A DNA stretch of 64,000 nucleotides. Origin: Pachysolen tannophilus NRRL Y-2460. Lineage: Eukaryota; Ascomycota; Pichiomycetes; Alaninales; Pachysolenaceae. Positions 10,544-19,792 of this stretch are shown here, one piece after another (the first letter of the stretch is position 1; each line of letters opens with the position of its first letter). The translations under genes were made by a program, and so were the position numbers. The stretch is from assembly GCA_001661245.1 (NCBI GenBank), contig KV454011.1, positions 1,720,135 through 1,784,134 of the forward strand, written 5' to 3'. The notes beneath the pieces are model-generated. The model had not been told where the DNA came from, searched no databases, and was given only the letters and a program-made list of their open reading frames with translations.

Positions 10544-12994
10544 TTAGTCTGAGCTTTTTCCTACATCCTCCTTTAAAGTAACAACACTATTGAGGATCAA
10601 TTTGTCTTTAGTTGTATCCTTATCCAAACAGAAATAACCAATTCTTAAAGCTTGGAATCTAACGGATTCAGGTGTATTTGGTTGTTCCTTGATATTAAAT
10701 TCTTCATTAACGGTTGGCATATTCAATGGCGATTTAGCTTGAACTTCATAAAAGGCTGGTTCAATTATAGCACCTCTAATAATCTCTTCTGAATTTGGAT
10801 TTATATCTTCCAAGAAGCCACCTGGATGACCTGCAGGATTCTCAGATAAAAACAATGGATGATGTATTCTAATTTCTTCAATACTAACTGGTGATTTATG
10901 TTTTACACTTGATGGAACCCATTGAATATAAGTCTTTGGTTTTTTGAAAGCTATATCATTATCGTAATGAGCATGGATTTTGATAACTTTTCCAGTTGAA
11001 TCTTTTTCAACGGATTTAACGCTGACATTAAATGGAACTTTCATTAATCCAACTGGTTGACCTGGTGCCAATCTGAAATAATCTTTGGAAACTTCATCTC
11101 TATAATCAGATCTGTCTATGTAAACAGTTTTTGTAAATGGAATAGATCTTTCCCCAAATTTTTCAGAACCTGGTTTATATGGAATTGTAACAAATTCCTC
11201 ATAATCATGAGGTAAATTATCAATTTCAACAGGAATAGGATCCAAGATCATCATTAATCTTGGGGTAGTAACGTCCAAGTATTGTCTAATAGCACTATCT
11301 AATCTGATAGTCTGAATATTGGTTGTTGATGTAGTAACACCCAACGTATTGATAAATGACAAGATAGCTCCTGGTGGAACACCTCTTCTTCTAATTGCTT
11401 CCAATGTAAATAATCTTGGGTCATCCCAACCTCTCACTATACCACCAGTAACCAATTTAGCAATCTTTCTCTTAGATAATACAGTATTGGTAAGATTCAA
11501 TCTTCCATATTCTCTCTGTGCGGGTCTATAAACATGTAATACATCGCATAACCACTCATAGCTTTCTCTAGAAAGTCTAAACTCAGTGGTACATAAAGAA
11601 TGAGAAATATTTTCAAAACTATCAACCAAACAGTGTGTGAAATCATATGTTGGATAAATTTTCCATTTATCGCCAGTTCTGTGATGAGGAGCATTCAAGA
11701 CTCTATAGGCCACAAGATCCCACATTTGTGGTGAAGGTGATTCTAAATCTTGTTTCATTCTTAATGTTGCCTCTCCAACTTTATATTTCCCATCCCTCAT
11801 ATTTCTGAATTCTTCCAAACTTTCTTCAATTGGTCTATTACGATGCTTACAGGCAAATCTTTCACCTCCTAAAGTTCCGTCTGGTTTCATACCTCTTTGC
11901 AATTTAACTTCTTCTGCTGTACAATGACAAACATAGCCTTTGTCAATACTAATCAATTTTTCAGCTAGTTCGTATAATTTATCAAAATAGTCTGATGAAT
12001 ATGTAATTTTCCATGGTTTGAACCCCAACCATTCAATCATGTTCTTAATAGAGACAAAATAACGTTCCTCTTCTGCTTCAGGATTTGTATCATCATATCT
12101 TAAATAACAATGGCCATCGTGGTATTTAGCGTAACCAAAATTGACCATAATGGCTTTTGAGTGACCAATATGTAAAAATCCGTTTGGTTCTGGAGGAAAT
12201 CTCGTATAAACTTTACCACCTGTAGCTTTCAAATGTTCTTCCATTAATTCGGGCCATGCCTGAGGGTTTTCACCAGGTTTATGCAAATCACCCAAAAATC
12301 CTTCTGAAAACATGGATCTCTGAGGAACGTCGTTATTCAAAGCAGAAGCACTTGTTAATTTCTTTTTGGAAGCAGTTTTTGTTGTCTCCTTGTCTGTGGC
12401 TGCAGGCTTCTTCTTTTTTTCTTTAACCAAATCTCTCTCATCTTTTGGACCTAAAAGTGCTAATACGTTTTCATCAATGACTGGTTTAAACCATTGAGGT
12501 TGAGCCCACTTCAAAGAAGGTATATTCTTAATATTGTTCAACAAGGAAGGAACACACTTATATCTATTAGCAAGGACAAATTCTTTATTCTGTTCAAAAT
12601 AGTCAGATACTTCTTTCTTAACTTGATCAAGGGTAACCTCTACACCAACACCAGATGCCTCGTTCAATCCTTCAACCGTTGCATTGTCCCCAGTTGCTTT
12701 CACATATTTAAAAGCTTCTGAAACTTGCAAATTTGTTTTCAATCTACCATCAACCACGGCATCAGTAATCAATTTTCTGTTTACCAAATCCCCACCTTTA
12801 TCTAAAGTAGCCAAATTATGCAATAAGGCTGAAGTTGGCTTGTCTAGTTCGTTTGCCAGATTGGACTCTAATACGATATTCTTTAAAGAGTTTGAAACTT
12901 TTTTATTTTTCAAAATTTCCTTAATTTTAGATTCCTGAAAACCAATCTTAGAAAATAAATGTGATAATTCTTCTTCATCACCTGATGCTGACAT
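10544..12994 (-). CDS. GLN4: Glutaminyl-tRNA synthetase
   Basis: 816 residues from the ATG at 12994. Class I synthetase charging tRNA-Gln in the cytosol. A eukaryote-specific N-terminal tRNA-binding domain (1-185) is joined by a lysine-rich linker (190-215) to the catalytic Rossmann domain, with FPPEPNGFLHIGHSKAI (HIGH at 275-278) and the KMSKS-class loop VLSKRKI (about residue 508). The beta-barrel anticodon-binding domains fill the C-terminus, including SPVSIEEIRIHHPLF. S. cerevisiae Gln4 is 809 aa. It is divergent from the coiled-coil gene at 13615. Confidence 0.97.
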   Translation of the reverse strand: MSASGDEEELSHLFSKIGFQESKIKEILKNKKVSNSLKNIVLESNLANELDKPTSALLHNLATLDKGGDLVNRKLITDAVVDGRLKTNLQVSEAFKYVKATGDNATVEGLNEASGVGVEVTLDQVKKEVSDYFEQNKEFVLANRYKCVPSLLNNIKNIPSLKWAQPQWFKPVIDENVLALLGPKDERDLVKEKKKKPAATDKETTKTASKKKLTSASALNNDVPQRSMFSEGFLGDLHKPGENPQAWPELMEEHLKATGGKVYTRFPPEPNGFLHIGHSKAIMVNFGYAKYHDGHCYLRYDDTNPEAEEERYFVSIKNMIEWLGFKPWKITYSSDYFDKLYELAEKLISIDKGYVCHCTAEEVKLQRGMKPDGTLGGERFACKHRNRPIEESLEEFRNMRDGKYKVGEATLRMKQDLESPSPQMWDLVAYRVLNAPHHRTGDKWKIYPTYDFTHCLVDSFENISHSLCTTEFRLSRESYEWLCDVLHVYRPAQREYGRLNLTNTVLSKRKIAKLVTGGIVRGWDDPRLFTLEAIRRRGVPPGAILSFINTLGVTTSTTNIQTIRLDSAIRQYLDVTTPRLMMILDPIPVEIDNLPHDYEEFVTIPYKPGSEKFGERSIPFTKTVYIDRSDYRDEVSKDYFRLAPGQPVGLMKVPFNVSVKSVEKDSTGKVIKIHAHYDNDIAFKKPKTYIQWVPSSVKHKSPVSIEEIRIHHPLFLSENPAGHPGGFLEDINPNSEEIIRGAIIEPAFYEVQAKSPLNMPTVNEEFNIKEQPNTPESVRFQALRIGYFCLDKDTTKDKLILNSVVTLKEDVGKSSD

Positions 12995-13614
12995 ATTCAA
13001 TCAAAAAAATTTTATTACTAGAGTGCTGACTTTTCCAAATAATGATTTCACTCGTATGGCTAAATGTTTCAATCGACTCATAATTTTTCTTCCATTGAAC
13101 AGTTGCAAAGAAGAGAAAAAAAAAAAAAAAAAAAAAAAAAAATCACACACGCATTTCGCCCCTAAAATTTTAAAAATAATTTTATCATTAATTAAGGGGC
13201 TGTTTAGAGATGATTCAATCCAATAGATTTAAACAAGGGTAAAAGAAGTCTATCTAACAACAGAATCCATATATATAAAGATATGGATTGATAATTGCAA
13301 GAAGATCATAGAGACCAATTCTTTTTAAGTTTTTATTTTACTTGAATGATGTTTTTAATTAAGTGAGAAATATTAATTGGGTTTTATAATCTGATTTCGA
13401 TTCTTGAGATGGGGAATCAGCAGCTAAATTTTAAAATACAACATTCTGAATGTTGTATTAGCAAATTCGGCAAAAAAATTAAAACAAACAAAATAATACA
13501 AAATTAAAGAACAAGGGAATTAATATAAAAGATGCTGATAAAGTCAGAATTCAAAGAAGTTGTCTGTTTTTTTTGTTGTTTTTCGTTTATAACTAACATT
13601 GAATTATAAGAGAT
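12995..13614. promoter_or_regulatory. Divergent promoter GLN4 / coiled-coil gene
   Basis: 620 bp, no gene. A poly-A tract of about 28 bases lies at 13114-13142. A TATATATAAAGATA stretch at about 13270-13283 could be a TATA element. Confidence 0.5.
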
Positions 13615-15936
13615 ATGCCAACTTCAAGTTTCTCAATTTCAAAAAATAGAAAAATATCGGTTCCCACTGAGTCTATCAATGTTGATGTTAATAAAATTTT
13701 TCCAGAACAAGAAGCAGACGAATACTATGAGGATGAAATTGATGAAATGGATACTTCTTCGAGGATCAATTCTAGTTTGAATAATAATAACGAAGTGCTG
13801 CTCGGGGTAATACCGGCAAATGATCTTTACAAGAATCAATACCTGGAACAAAACTCATCTACCACTAAAAAATTACCAATTACTAGTATTTATGATAGCA
13901 TTACAAGATCTTCCACTGCTAATAATGCAAAAACAGGCTCTTTTATCTATAACAATAACAATACCGAGTTGTCAACGTTTACTAATATCTTGGACCCAGA
14001 ACACATTGAAAACGAAGCTTCAAGATTAGAAGATTTAAATGGTACAAAATATGATAAAGGAGCTAGTCAGACTTCAGTCTCTCCTGAACTGCTACAAAAT
14101 TCTTTGGTGAATAATAACCCTTCAATTCTTGAAACTCAAAAACAACTTGATCAAGGACCACAGCTTGTATCCAAAGAAAAAGATTATAAAAAAAATGAAG
14201 TTTCTGACAATAAGAAAAGCGAAACCATACCAAAGAGACAAACGGCAAAACGTGGGAAAACCAAGCCAAATGCCTTACCAGAAAATATTTGGGAGATTGA
14301 TTCAGATTTGGACTCAGAAGCAGTATCAGGTATTGTCACATCAACAACCACGAAATCAAAATCTGCATCTAAAAATAAATCTATGAGATTTAACCATAAG
14401 GCAACTTTGAATAAAATTGACGAGCCTAAATCTTCAAGAGTGTCAAACAAAAAAACTGGAAATGCTGCCAAAGGAAGAAAAAAAATGGAAAAATCATCAG
14501 GTTCCAAAATTAGCAGCAAATTAAGGCAGCAGACGTTAGGCTTACCTTCAACTAAATCAACTTTGAAGAAACCTAAGACTGGAAATCAAGACTTGTCTGC
14601 TAAAAATAAAAGTGTTCAGACTTCAATTTCTTTTCAGCAACTGAACGAAAAACAAAAGGCAACTTTGGATCCTATTCAAGAGATATCGATGGATTCTGAT
14701 TTTGAACATACTCGCAAAAATAACGAGATAAAAAAAATTAATGAAAATATCACTGCTCCATCACTTCAGGTTGAAGGTACACCACTTTCACCACTTAATA
14801 ACAATAATGATTACAGCAATATGTATTATAATCCTTCTTCCTCACCTATTGTTAGTTACAAAAGAAGAAAGACAATGAGACATAATTCAGAATCCCTAAC
14901 AACACAAAAAGAAAATGATGCTAATGACATACTTTATGATCAAAAGATCAATAGCGAAAATAAAGCTCCTGAGCTATCACAAGAGGTAAAGCTGGCTGAA
15001 AAGAATCAAATGATACAAAGTGAAGTGAAAATTCCGAATAGTCACGAAGATGAAAGAAAAAATGGCAATTCAAATTCCTCAAAAGTTAAGAAAAATCAGC
15101 AAAAGAAGAAAAGTAAAAGTGGACGCAAAAATGCTTCGAAAAACGATAAGTTAGACTTAGATCAGAAAACAAATTTACAGCTTAGACCTTCCAAAGATGT
15201 TGTGAAAGATATAATTTCAACCAAAAAAGAGCTGACAACAACTGCTACTAAGTCTGTCAAGATAGTATCTCAGCCAAGAAGGATAACAAGATCAATGAGC
15301 TCCAAGAGTAATCAAGATAACGAATCCAAGCCATCAATTCTTAATGAGCATTTCTCAAAAGATGAAAATTCTAACACAAAGTTTGACCTGGAAAGGAAAG
15401 ATAGCAAGACAGAAGCAAGTACTAATCAAACTCTGATGTCAGAGAAGACCGGAACTTCACCAGTGACTGAAAGAACAGACAGTGAGACCTCTGGACCTAC
15501 GAAAAGCTCAACTACAAATCATACCTCGCCTTTGAATACTGTCGATAAATTTCCCTTAGCTAATTCAACTAATGTCAATCCTCTTAACTCCTGTAATGCT
15601 CCTGAACAATTTTTCCATCAATTAGATGCACCGTTATCAATGACTACTAATCCTTATAATATTGAATCCGAGGCAGGTTTCCATAATCAAATTTACCAAG
15701 GTTTGAACTTGATTTCCTTAAATTTAATCAATAGAATGAAAATTGTGGAATTTGAGATCAATAAAAAACAGGAATGTATTAGGAAAAACTTAGAATTAAA
15801 AATTCAAGAGGTCAGCAAATATCAGGAAATGCAAAACAAAAATTTTGGTAATTATGTTAGTGAATTGGTTTCAAGATTGTCTAACTCAGAAAATGACTTG
15901 CTAAGTTGGATTAACAACAATGGTAAAGACCTTTAG
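13615..15936 (+). CDS. Disordered basic protein with C-terminal coiled coil, unrecognised
   Basis: 773 residues, not recognised. Residues 1-670 look disordered: rich in Ser, Asn, Lys and Thr, with basic patches (NAAKGRKKMEK, KKNQQKKKSKSGRKN) and two possible short linear motifs (LPENIWEIDSDLDSE near 220; PRRITRSMSSK near 560). The last 75-80 residues, from LNLINRMKIVEFEI to the end, are predicted coiled coil. A long disordered basic region ending in a coiled coil recalls meiotic axis proteins such as Red1 (827 aa in S. cerevisiae), but the folded N-terminal domain of Red1 is not apparent, so this is only a guess. It is probably nuclear from its charge. Confidence 0.7.
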   Translation: MPTSSFSISKNRKISVPTESINVDVNKIFPEQEADEYYEDEIDEMDTSSRINSSLNNNNEVLLGVIPANDLYKNQYLEQNSSTTKKLPITSIYDSITRSSTANNAKTGSFIYNNNNTELSTFTNILDPEHIENEASRLEDLNGTKYDKGASQTSVSPELLQNSLVNNNPSILETQKQLDQGPQLVSKEKDYKKNEVSDNKKSETIPKRQTAKRGKTKPNALPENIWEIDSDLDSEAVSGIVTSTTTKSKSASKNKSMRFNHKATLNKIDEPKSSRVSNKKTGNAAKGRKKMEKSSGSKISSKLRQQTLGLPSTKSTLKKPKTGNQDLSAKNKSVQTSISFQQLNEKQKATLDPIQEISMDSDFEHTRKNNEIKKINENITAPSLQVEGTPLSPLNNNNDYSNMYYNPSSSPIVSYKRRKTMRHNSESLTTQKENDANDILYDQKINSENKAPELSQEVKLAEKNQMIQSEVKIPNSHEDERKNGNSNSSKVKKNQQKKKSKSGRKNASKNDKLDLDQKTNLQLRPSKDVVKDIISTKKELTTTATKSVKIVSQPRRITRSMSSKSNQDNESKPSILNEHFSKDENSNTKFDLERKDSKTEASTNQTLMSEKTGTSPVTERTDSETSGPTKSSTTNHTSPLNTVDKFPLANSTNVNPLNSCNAPEQFFHQLDAPLSMTTNPYNIESEAGFHNQIYQGLNLISLNLINRMKIVEFEINKKQECIRKNLELKIQEVSKYQEMQNKNFGNYVSELVSRLSNSENDLLSWINNNGKDL

Positions 15937-16285
15937 AGCTGCTAAAGCTAAATTATTGGCCTTTCAATTCTATAACTTTGTATTTTAAAATTCAATTATT
16001 TTTTACTTTTCTTCAAAATTTTGCTAAATTATCCAGTGGCTAAGACTATCTTGTCTGGTTACTTCAATAGAATTTATGTTTCTGCTACATAGTTGATTTA
16101 TTATTATATTGATAAAAGTTATTGTGAAAGTAAGACGTGTGTACGATCTAGCCGCGCGCGACATTGACCCTCCTAAAATTTTCACAATTTTTTTTTTTCA
16201 CCGTTCATTTTCAGGACATCATATAAGTTGATAGTAAAATTTTTTTTATCAGCAAAACAATTTATCATCAAACAGCTAATAGAAA
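15937..16285. promoter_or_regulatory. Promoter of RPS28
   Basis: 349 bp between the coiled-coil gene and RPS28. A GC-rich patch (16138-16175, with GACGTGTGTACG and GCCGCGCGCG) stands out and is the likely activator-binding region. No clear Rap1 or Tbf1 consensus. Confidence 0.4.
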
Positions 16286-16697
16286 ATGGTATGTTCTAAT
16301 GCCTTGTTCTTTGGGTTCTAATCATACTGAGGCTAGATCAAAAGAATGAGAGAAAAATTTTCGATTTGAGATAGTATAACTAACATTTGAAATTTTTTAT
16401 AGGATACTAAAACCCCAGTTACTCTCGCAAAAGTCATTAAAGTATTAGGTAGAACCGGATCTCGTGGTGGTGTTACTCAAGTCAGAGTTGAATTTATTGA
16501 TGATGCCTCAAGAACTATTGTCAGAAATGTTAAAGTAAGTATGAATCTGATTTTTTTTTCTTGATAAAAAGAACTAATTATTAACTTTTATTATTATTAT
16601 TATTATTATTATGATTATTTATTTAAAGGGTCCTGTTAGAGAGAATGATATTTTGTGTTTGATGGAATCAGAAAGAGAAGCCCGTCGTTTAAGATAA
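16286..16697 (+). CDS. RPS28: 40S ribosomal protein S28 (eS28), three exons
   Basis: Exons 16286..16288 (the ATG alone), 16403..16534 and 16629..16697. They join to exactly 67 residues, the family length, with [20 protein letters not shown] at the N-terminus and REARRLR at the C-terminus. It is a small-subunit protein near the mRNA exit site. Intron 1 begins GTATGT directly after the start codon and has an AACTAAC branch at about 16378; intron 2 begins GTAAGT and ends TTTAAAG. Each exon is too short for an ORF scan, so the gene is easily missed. The spliced frame is continuous and every residue fits the ortholog. The S. cerevisiae RPS28 genes have no introns as far as I recall. Confidence 0.96.
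16289..16402 (+). other. RPS28 intron 1, right after the start codon
   Basis: 114 nt, GTATGT donor, AACTAAC branch, TTTTTATAG acceptor. It separates the ATG from the rest of the coding sequence. Confidence 0.9.
16535..16628 (+). other. RPS28 intron 2
   Basis: 94 nt, GTAAGT donor, acceptor TTTAAAG. It contains an (ATT)n run. The branch is weak (ATTAAC or AACTAAT), unlike the perfect TACTAAC in the other introns. Confidence 0.88.
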
Positions 16698-17171
16698 GTC
16701 ATTATTATTTAATAAGTTTATTTACGTGATATTCTTCTTTGGAGAAAACACACAAACGCACACAAACAAAAAGTTTAGGTCAACTGCTACTTTTCTTGGT
16801 TTATAGTTACATATAAAATGGTTTTAATCTTATATAATAGTATCTGATTTATATTCTATGTAATCCTAAATGCCACCAGTATAATCACGGTTGACTTTTG
16901 AATATTAAATTGTAAAGTCTTGATCTTGGAACGCTCAAAAAAGACGCATATCCATATTTGGAAAGTAGTACAAGTTATGGATAGGACTTTTAGATCAGTT
17001 GAGCTAAGTATTGTATTACATCGAATGATTGCTGTAACTCAGTATTTGGTACTAACCTTACGGTAACTGTAATATTGATTAGGTTCTTAGTGGATAGTCT
17101 TATAAAAAGAAAAAGAAAAAAAGAGAGAAATAGAAACAAAAAAAAACAGAAAAAGGCTTGGTTATTATCTT
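16698..17171. other. Convergent spacer RPS28 / MET22
   Basis: 474 bp between two converging genes. It should hold both 3' UTRs. Nothing else recognised. Confidence 0.5.
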
Positions 17172-18389
17172 TTACGAAGCATTTTTAAAGACCTTTTCAA
17201 CAGCTTCAATAACTTTTGGATGCAAGTCTTTTGAAGCAGCAATGATACCTTTTGATTTCAAAGTTCTACCTTCTCCAAAGTTCAACTCATTGCCAAGCAT
17301 ATCACTAACGATACCTCCACTTTCTGTTATTAAGATATTTCCTGCAGCGTGGTCCCAAATTTTTTCCTCATATTCCATTGATTTTGGTAGTCTCAAATAG
17401 ATATCAGCATCACCTTTGGATAAGCAGCAGTATTTCACTTGGGAATCAAATCTGACAGTATTTTTCTCTGTTGCGATATTCAATAGTTGTTTAATTTTCA
17501 ATTGAACATCATGAGAGGAATGACCTTTTTCAACACCTTCTACAATTTTAATTTTTGGTAAATCTTCAGCATTATCAAAATTGAATTGATTCATCTTAAT
17601 TTTGACTTGTTCATTTAATGGTTTCAAGTCTGCATATAAATCTTGGAAAAATGAACCATTATCTTTTAATGCTGTGAATAAACCACCTTTTTCAGAATTT
17701 TTTAAAAATATATTATGAGGTAAATTTGGACAACCAATGACACCCAATTTGACTTTACCATCTTCTATCAATGCTAAGCAAACAGCAAACTGATCACCTC
17801 TTATAAAACCTTTCGTTCCATCAATTGGATCCAATGCCCAGAATCTACCTTTTGGACCACCTTGATAATTACCAAAATCAATATACTTGACAATATCTTC
17901 TACAGAAGTTAATTTCCCTAAATTAGAATCATTTTCAGAATCTTCTTTTTGAATTTCTAAAATATTTGAAAGAATATCTTTTGCTAAAACTTCATCTTTA
18001 AGTATATCTTTTGAATTTTCCTCTGCTACTATAAAATCATTTGGAAAATTTTTTTTAATAGAGTTAATTATAATTGCTTGTGCTGCAAAATCACCAACTG
18101 TAACAGGAGAATTATCACTTTTAACAATAGTCTCAGATGATGAAAGATGATCACTGATCTTCTTGGTTAAAATTGAAGCTCTTTTGACTGCTAATTGAGC
18201 TATTTCAATTTCTCTTGTATAATCTGAAAAATTGGTGATGGAAGTGGAAGTGGAAGTTGACATCTTGAAAAATGTACGTATTACTGGAACTTGAATAGAA
18301 CAGTAGAAAGTTGGTGAAAACTTTAAATAACTCTTAAACAAAAATTGAATCAATGCCAATAAAATTCCAATTATTATCAATCTTCTCAT
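17172..18389 (-). CDS. MET22: 3'(2'),5'-bisphosphate nucleotidase Met22/Hal2
   Basis: 405 residues from the first ATG (18389), or 363 from the Met at codon 43 (18263), which matches the usual start (S. cerevisiae 357 aa). It hydrolyses PAP to AMP, needed for sulfate assimilation and salt tolerance, and is a lithium- and sodium-sensitive enzyme of the inositol monophosphatase fold. Motifs: VAEENSKD, WALDPIDGTKGF and IWDHAAGNILITESGG, supplying the metal-binding acidic residues. The extra 42 residues begin MRRLIIIGILLALIQFLF, a basic start and a hydrophobic stretch that looks like a signal anchor or targeting sequence. The codon-43 ATG could give the cytosolic form. Whether the long form is made is unknown. 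Confidence 0.93.
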   Translation of the reverse strand: MRRLIIIGILLALIQFLFKSYLKFSPTFYCSIQVPVIRTFFKMSTSTSTSITNFSDYTREIEIAQLAVKRASILTKKISDHLSSSETIVKSDNSPVTVGDFAAQAIIINSIKKNFPNDFIVAEENSKDILKDEVLAKDILSNILEIQKEDSENDSNLGKLTSVEDIVKYIDFGNYQGGPKGRFWALDPIDGTKGFIRGDQFAVCLALIEDGKVKLGVIGCPNLPHNIFLKNSEKGGLFTALKDNGSFFQDLYADLKPLNEQVKIKMNQFNFDNAEDLPKIKIVEGVEKGHSSHDVQLKIKQLLNIATEKNTVRFDSQVKYCCLSKGDADIYLRLPKSMEYEEKIWDHAAGNILITESGGIVSDMLGNELNFGEGRTLKSKGIIAASKDLHPKVIEAVEKVFKNAS

Positions 18390-19006
18390 AAAAGAAAAAA
18401 CAAACCCCTGATGAAGCTATTATCCATCAAGATAAATAATCATCTCTATCAATGACTGAAGAATTTTTCCAATTTCCAATCCAATTACTATGTAAATGCA
18501 TTCTAGAAGTGACACCTGACACCAGTTCGAAAACCCATTTTCCAAGCTAACATGAAACCCCCATCATCAGAGCTGGAAACCACACACCACTCACAACACT
18601 TTAAACCTATGCTCTTCTAGACTCAGACTACTTCTACTTCTACCTCTACGCTTTTCCATACTGCTCCATATCATCCACCTATTACTACTATCTTTATTCA
18701 ATTCAAAATAATTGAATTGTGTCGTTATTTCTTTTGTCTTGTCACTGTTTTTCTGTGGTCGTGCGCGCGACAACCACAAAAATGTCACTTTTTTTCGATT
18801 TGATTTGTTATCTTCATTAAGGTGTGTTTCTCAAGGTATTATTATTAGTATATTTTAAGTTGATACTAAAATCATTTTGAGATTTGTAAATCATTTATTT
18901 TAACTTAGGAAAAAAAAAAAAAAAATTGGGGTACAATTTAGAAAAGAAGTTTAATTGTTGGGAAGAAGTAGATTTGAAGTTTAATTGAGTAAAAAAGAAA
19001 GAGGAA
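18390..19006. promoter_or_regulatory. Upstream region of MET22 and the small ORF
   Basis: 617 bp; reads as a divergent promoter if the 38-codon ORF at 19007 is real. A GC-rich patch (GTCGTGCGCGCGACAACCAC, about 18757-18776) stands out from the AT background. An A15 tract lies at about 18910. Confidence 0.4.
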
Positions 19007-19123
19007 ATGAGTTTATCAACTGCGTTGGAGGAAAAATTAAATATATCCGGTGACGAGGAAAAACAGTTGTCGAAACAATCTGAAGAAGATTTAAGATTGC
19101 GTAAGGATCAAAAAAAATTATGA
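19007..19123 (+). CDS. Possible 38-residue small protein
   Basis: ATG at 19007 with A at -3, ending TGA at 19121-19123. Product starts MSLSTALEEKLNISGDEEKQ and continues highly charged, probably a single amphipathic helix. Not recognised. Context supports a gene: the stretch between the MET22 start (18390) and the ankyrin stop (19268) is nearly 0.9 kb and would otherwise hold only one promoter and one 3' UTR. A GTAAGG inside the last codons could be a donor, but I found no plausible second exon. Confidence 0.4.
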   Translation: MSLSTALEEKLNISGDEEKQLSKQSEEDLRLRKDQKKL

Positions 19124-19267
19124 AAATACTAATCTTTGTAGCATCATTCTCATTTCAATGCATATGTATATATAAAAACTAGGTTTAACTAAAAGACAAA
19201 AAACAAAAACAAAAAAAAATAATATATATATAAAAAAAATGTAAATGAATTTTTGTAAATTATTTAT

Positions 19268-19792
19268 TTACTCGCTATCGCTTGCAGATTCTTCACCAGC
19301 ACCTTCATCACCTTCCAACTGTTGATTTTGACCATCCAGAACTCCATCTGGAATATATTCCACCTCATTTGCGAATTCTGCATTTTCTAAAATATCTATT
19401 ATCTTTTCATATTCCTCGTTATTTGAATCAACCAAATCAATTGGTTTCAAACCCAGTTTATTTTTTAATTTAGGATCCGCTCCTGCATCAACCAAAGTTT
19501 CAATTATAAAACAACCATGCTCCGGTTCCTCTTTAGAATATTGTACAGCTACATGTAAAGGTGTGTTTCCCTCTATGGAATTTACTGGATCAACTTCTAC
19601 ACCTTCTTGGTCCAATATTATATCCATTACTTCATATGATCCATATTTAGATGCTAAATGCAACGAAGTATTCCCCAACAAATCCACACAGTTGTTTATA
19701 AGATCAGCTAAAACTTCATGATCACCAACTTCAGATATCAATTGTTCCATCAACTCAGTATTGTTAAGACGAGCAGCAGATAATAATTCGTT
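19268..19792 (-). CDS. Ankyrin-repeat protein, YGL242C-like, in frame after TAD1
   Basis: The first in-frame ATG is at 19750 and gives 160 residues, but the frame is open from 19792, directly after the TAD1 stop, and that 14-codon stretch (NELLSAARLNNTEL) reads like the first helix of an ankyrin domain. Ankyrin repeats: LGNTSLHLASKYGSYEVMDI, then EGNTPLHVAVQYS, then a partial KNKLGLKPIDLV. The C-terminus is acidic (EGDEGAGEESASDSE). It resembles the small ankyrin protein YGL242C of S. cerevisiae, the neighbour of TAD1 (YGL243W) there too, though convergent rather than tandem. I see no donor or TACTAAC in the last 130 bp of TAD1, so an intron is not obvious. How translation begins is unresolved; see findings. 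Confidence 0.75.
   Translation of the reverse strand, partial: NELLSAARLNNTELMEQLISEVGDHEVLADLINNCVDLLGNTSLHLASKYGSYEVMDIILDQEGVEVDPVNSIEGNTPLHVAVQYSKEEPEHGCFIIETLVDAGADPKLKNKLGLKPIDLVDSNNEEYEKIIDILENAEFANEVEYIPDGVLDGQNQQLEGDEGAGEESASDSE

Noticed and set aside
18531-18551. B-box-like AGTTCGAAAACC
   Set aside because: No A box at tRNA distance and no cloverleaf.
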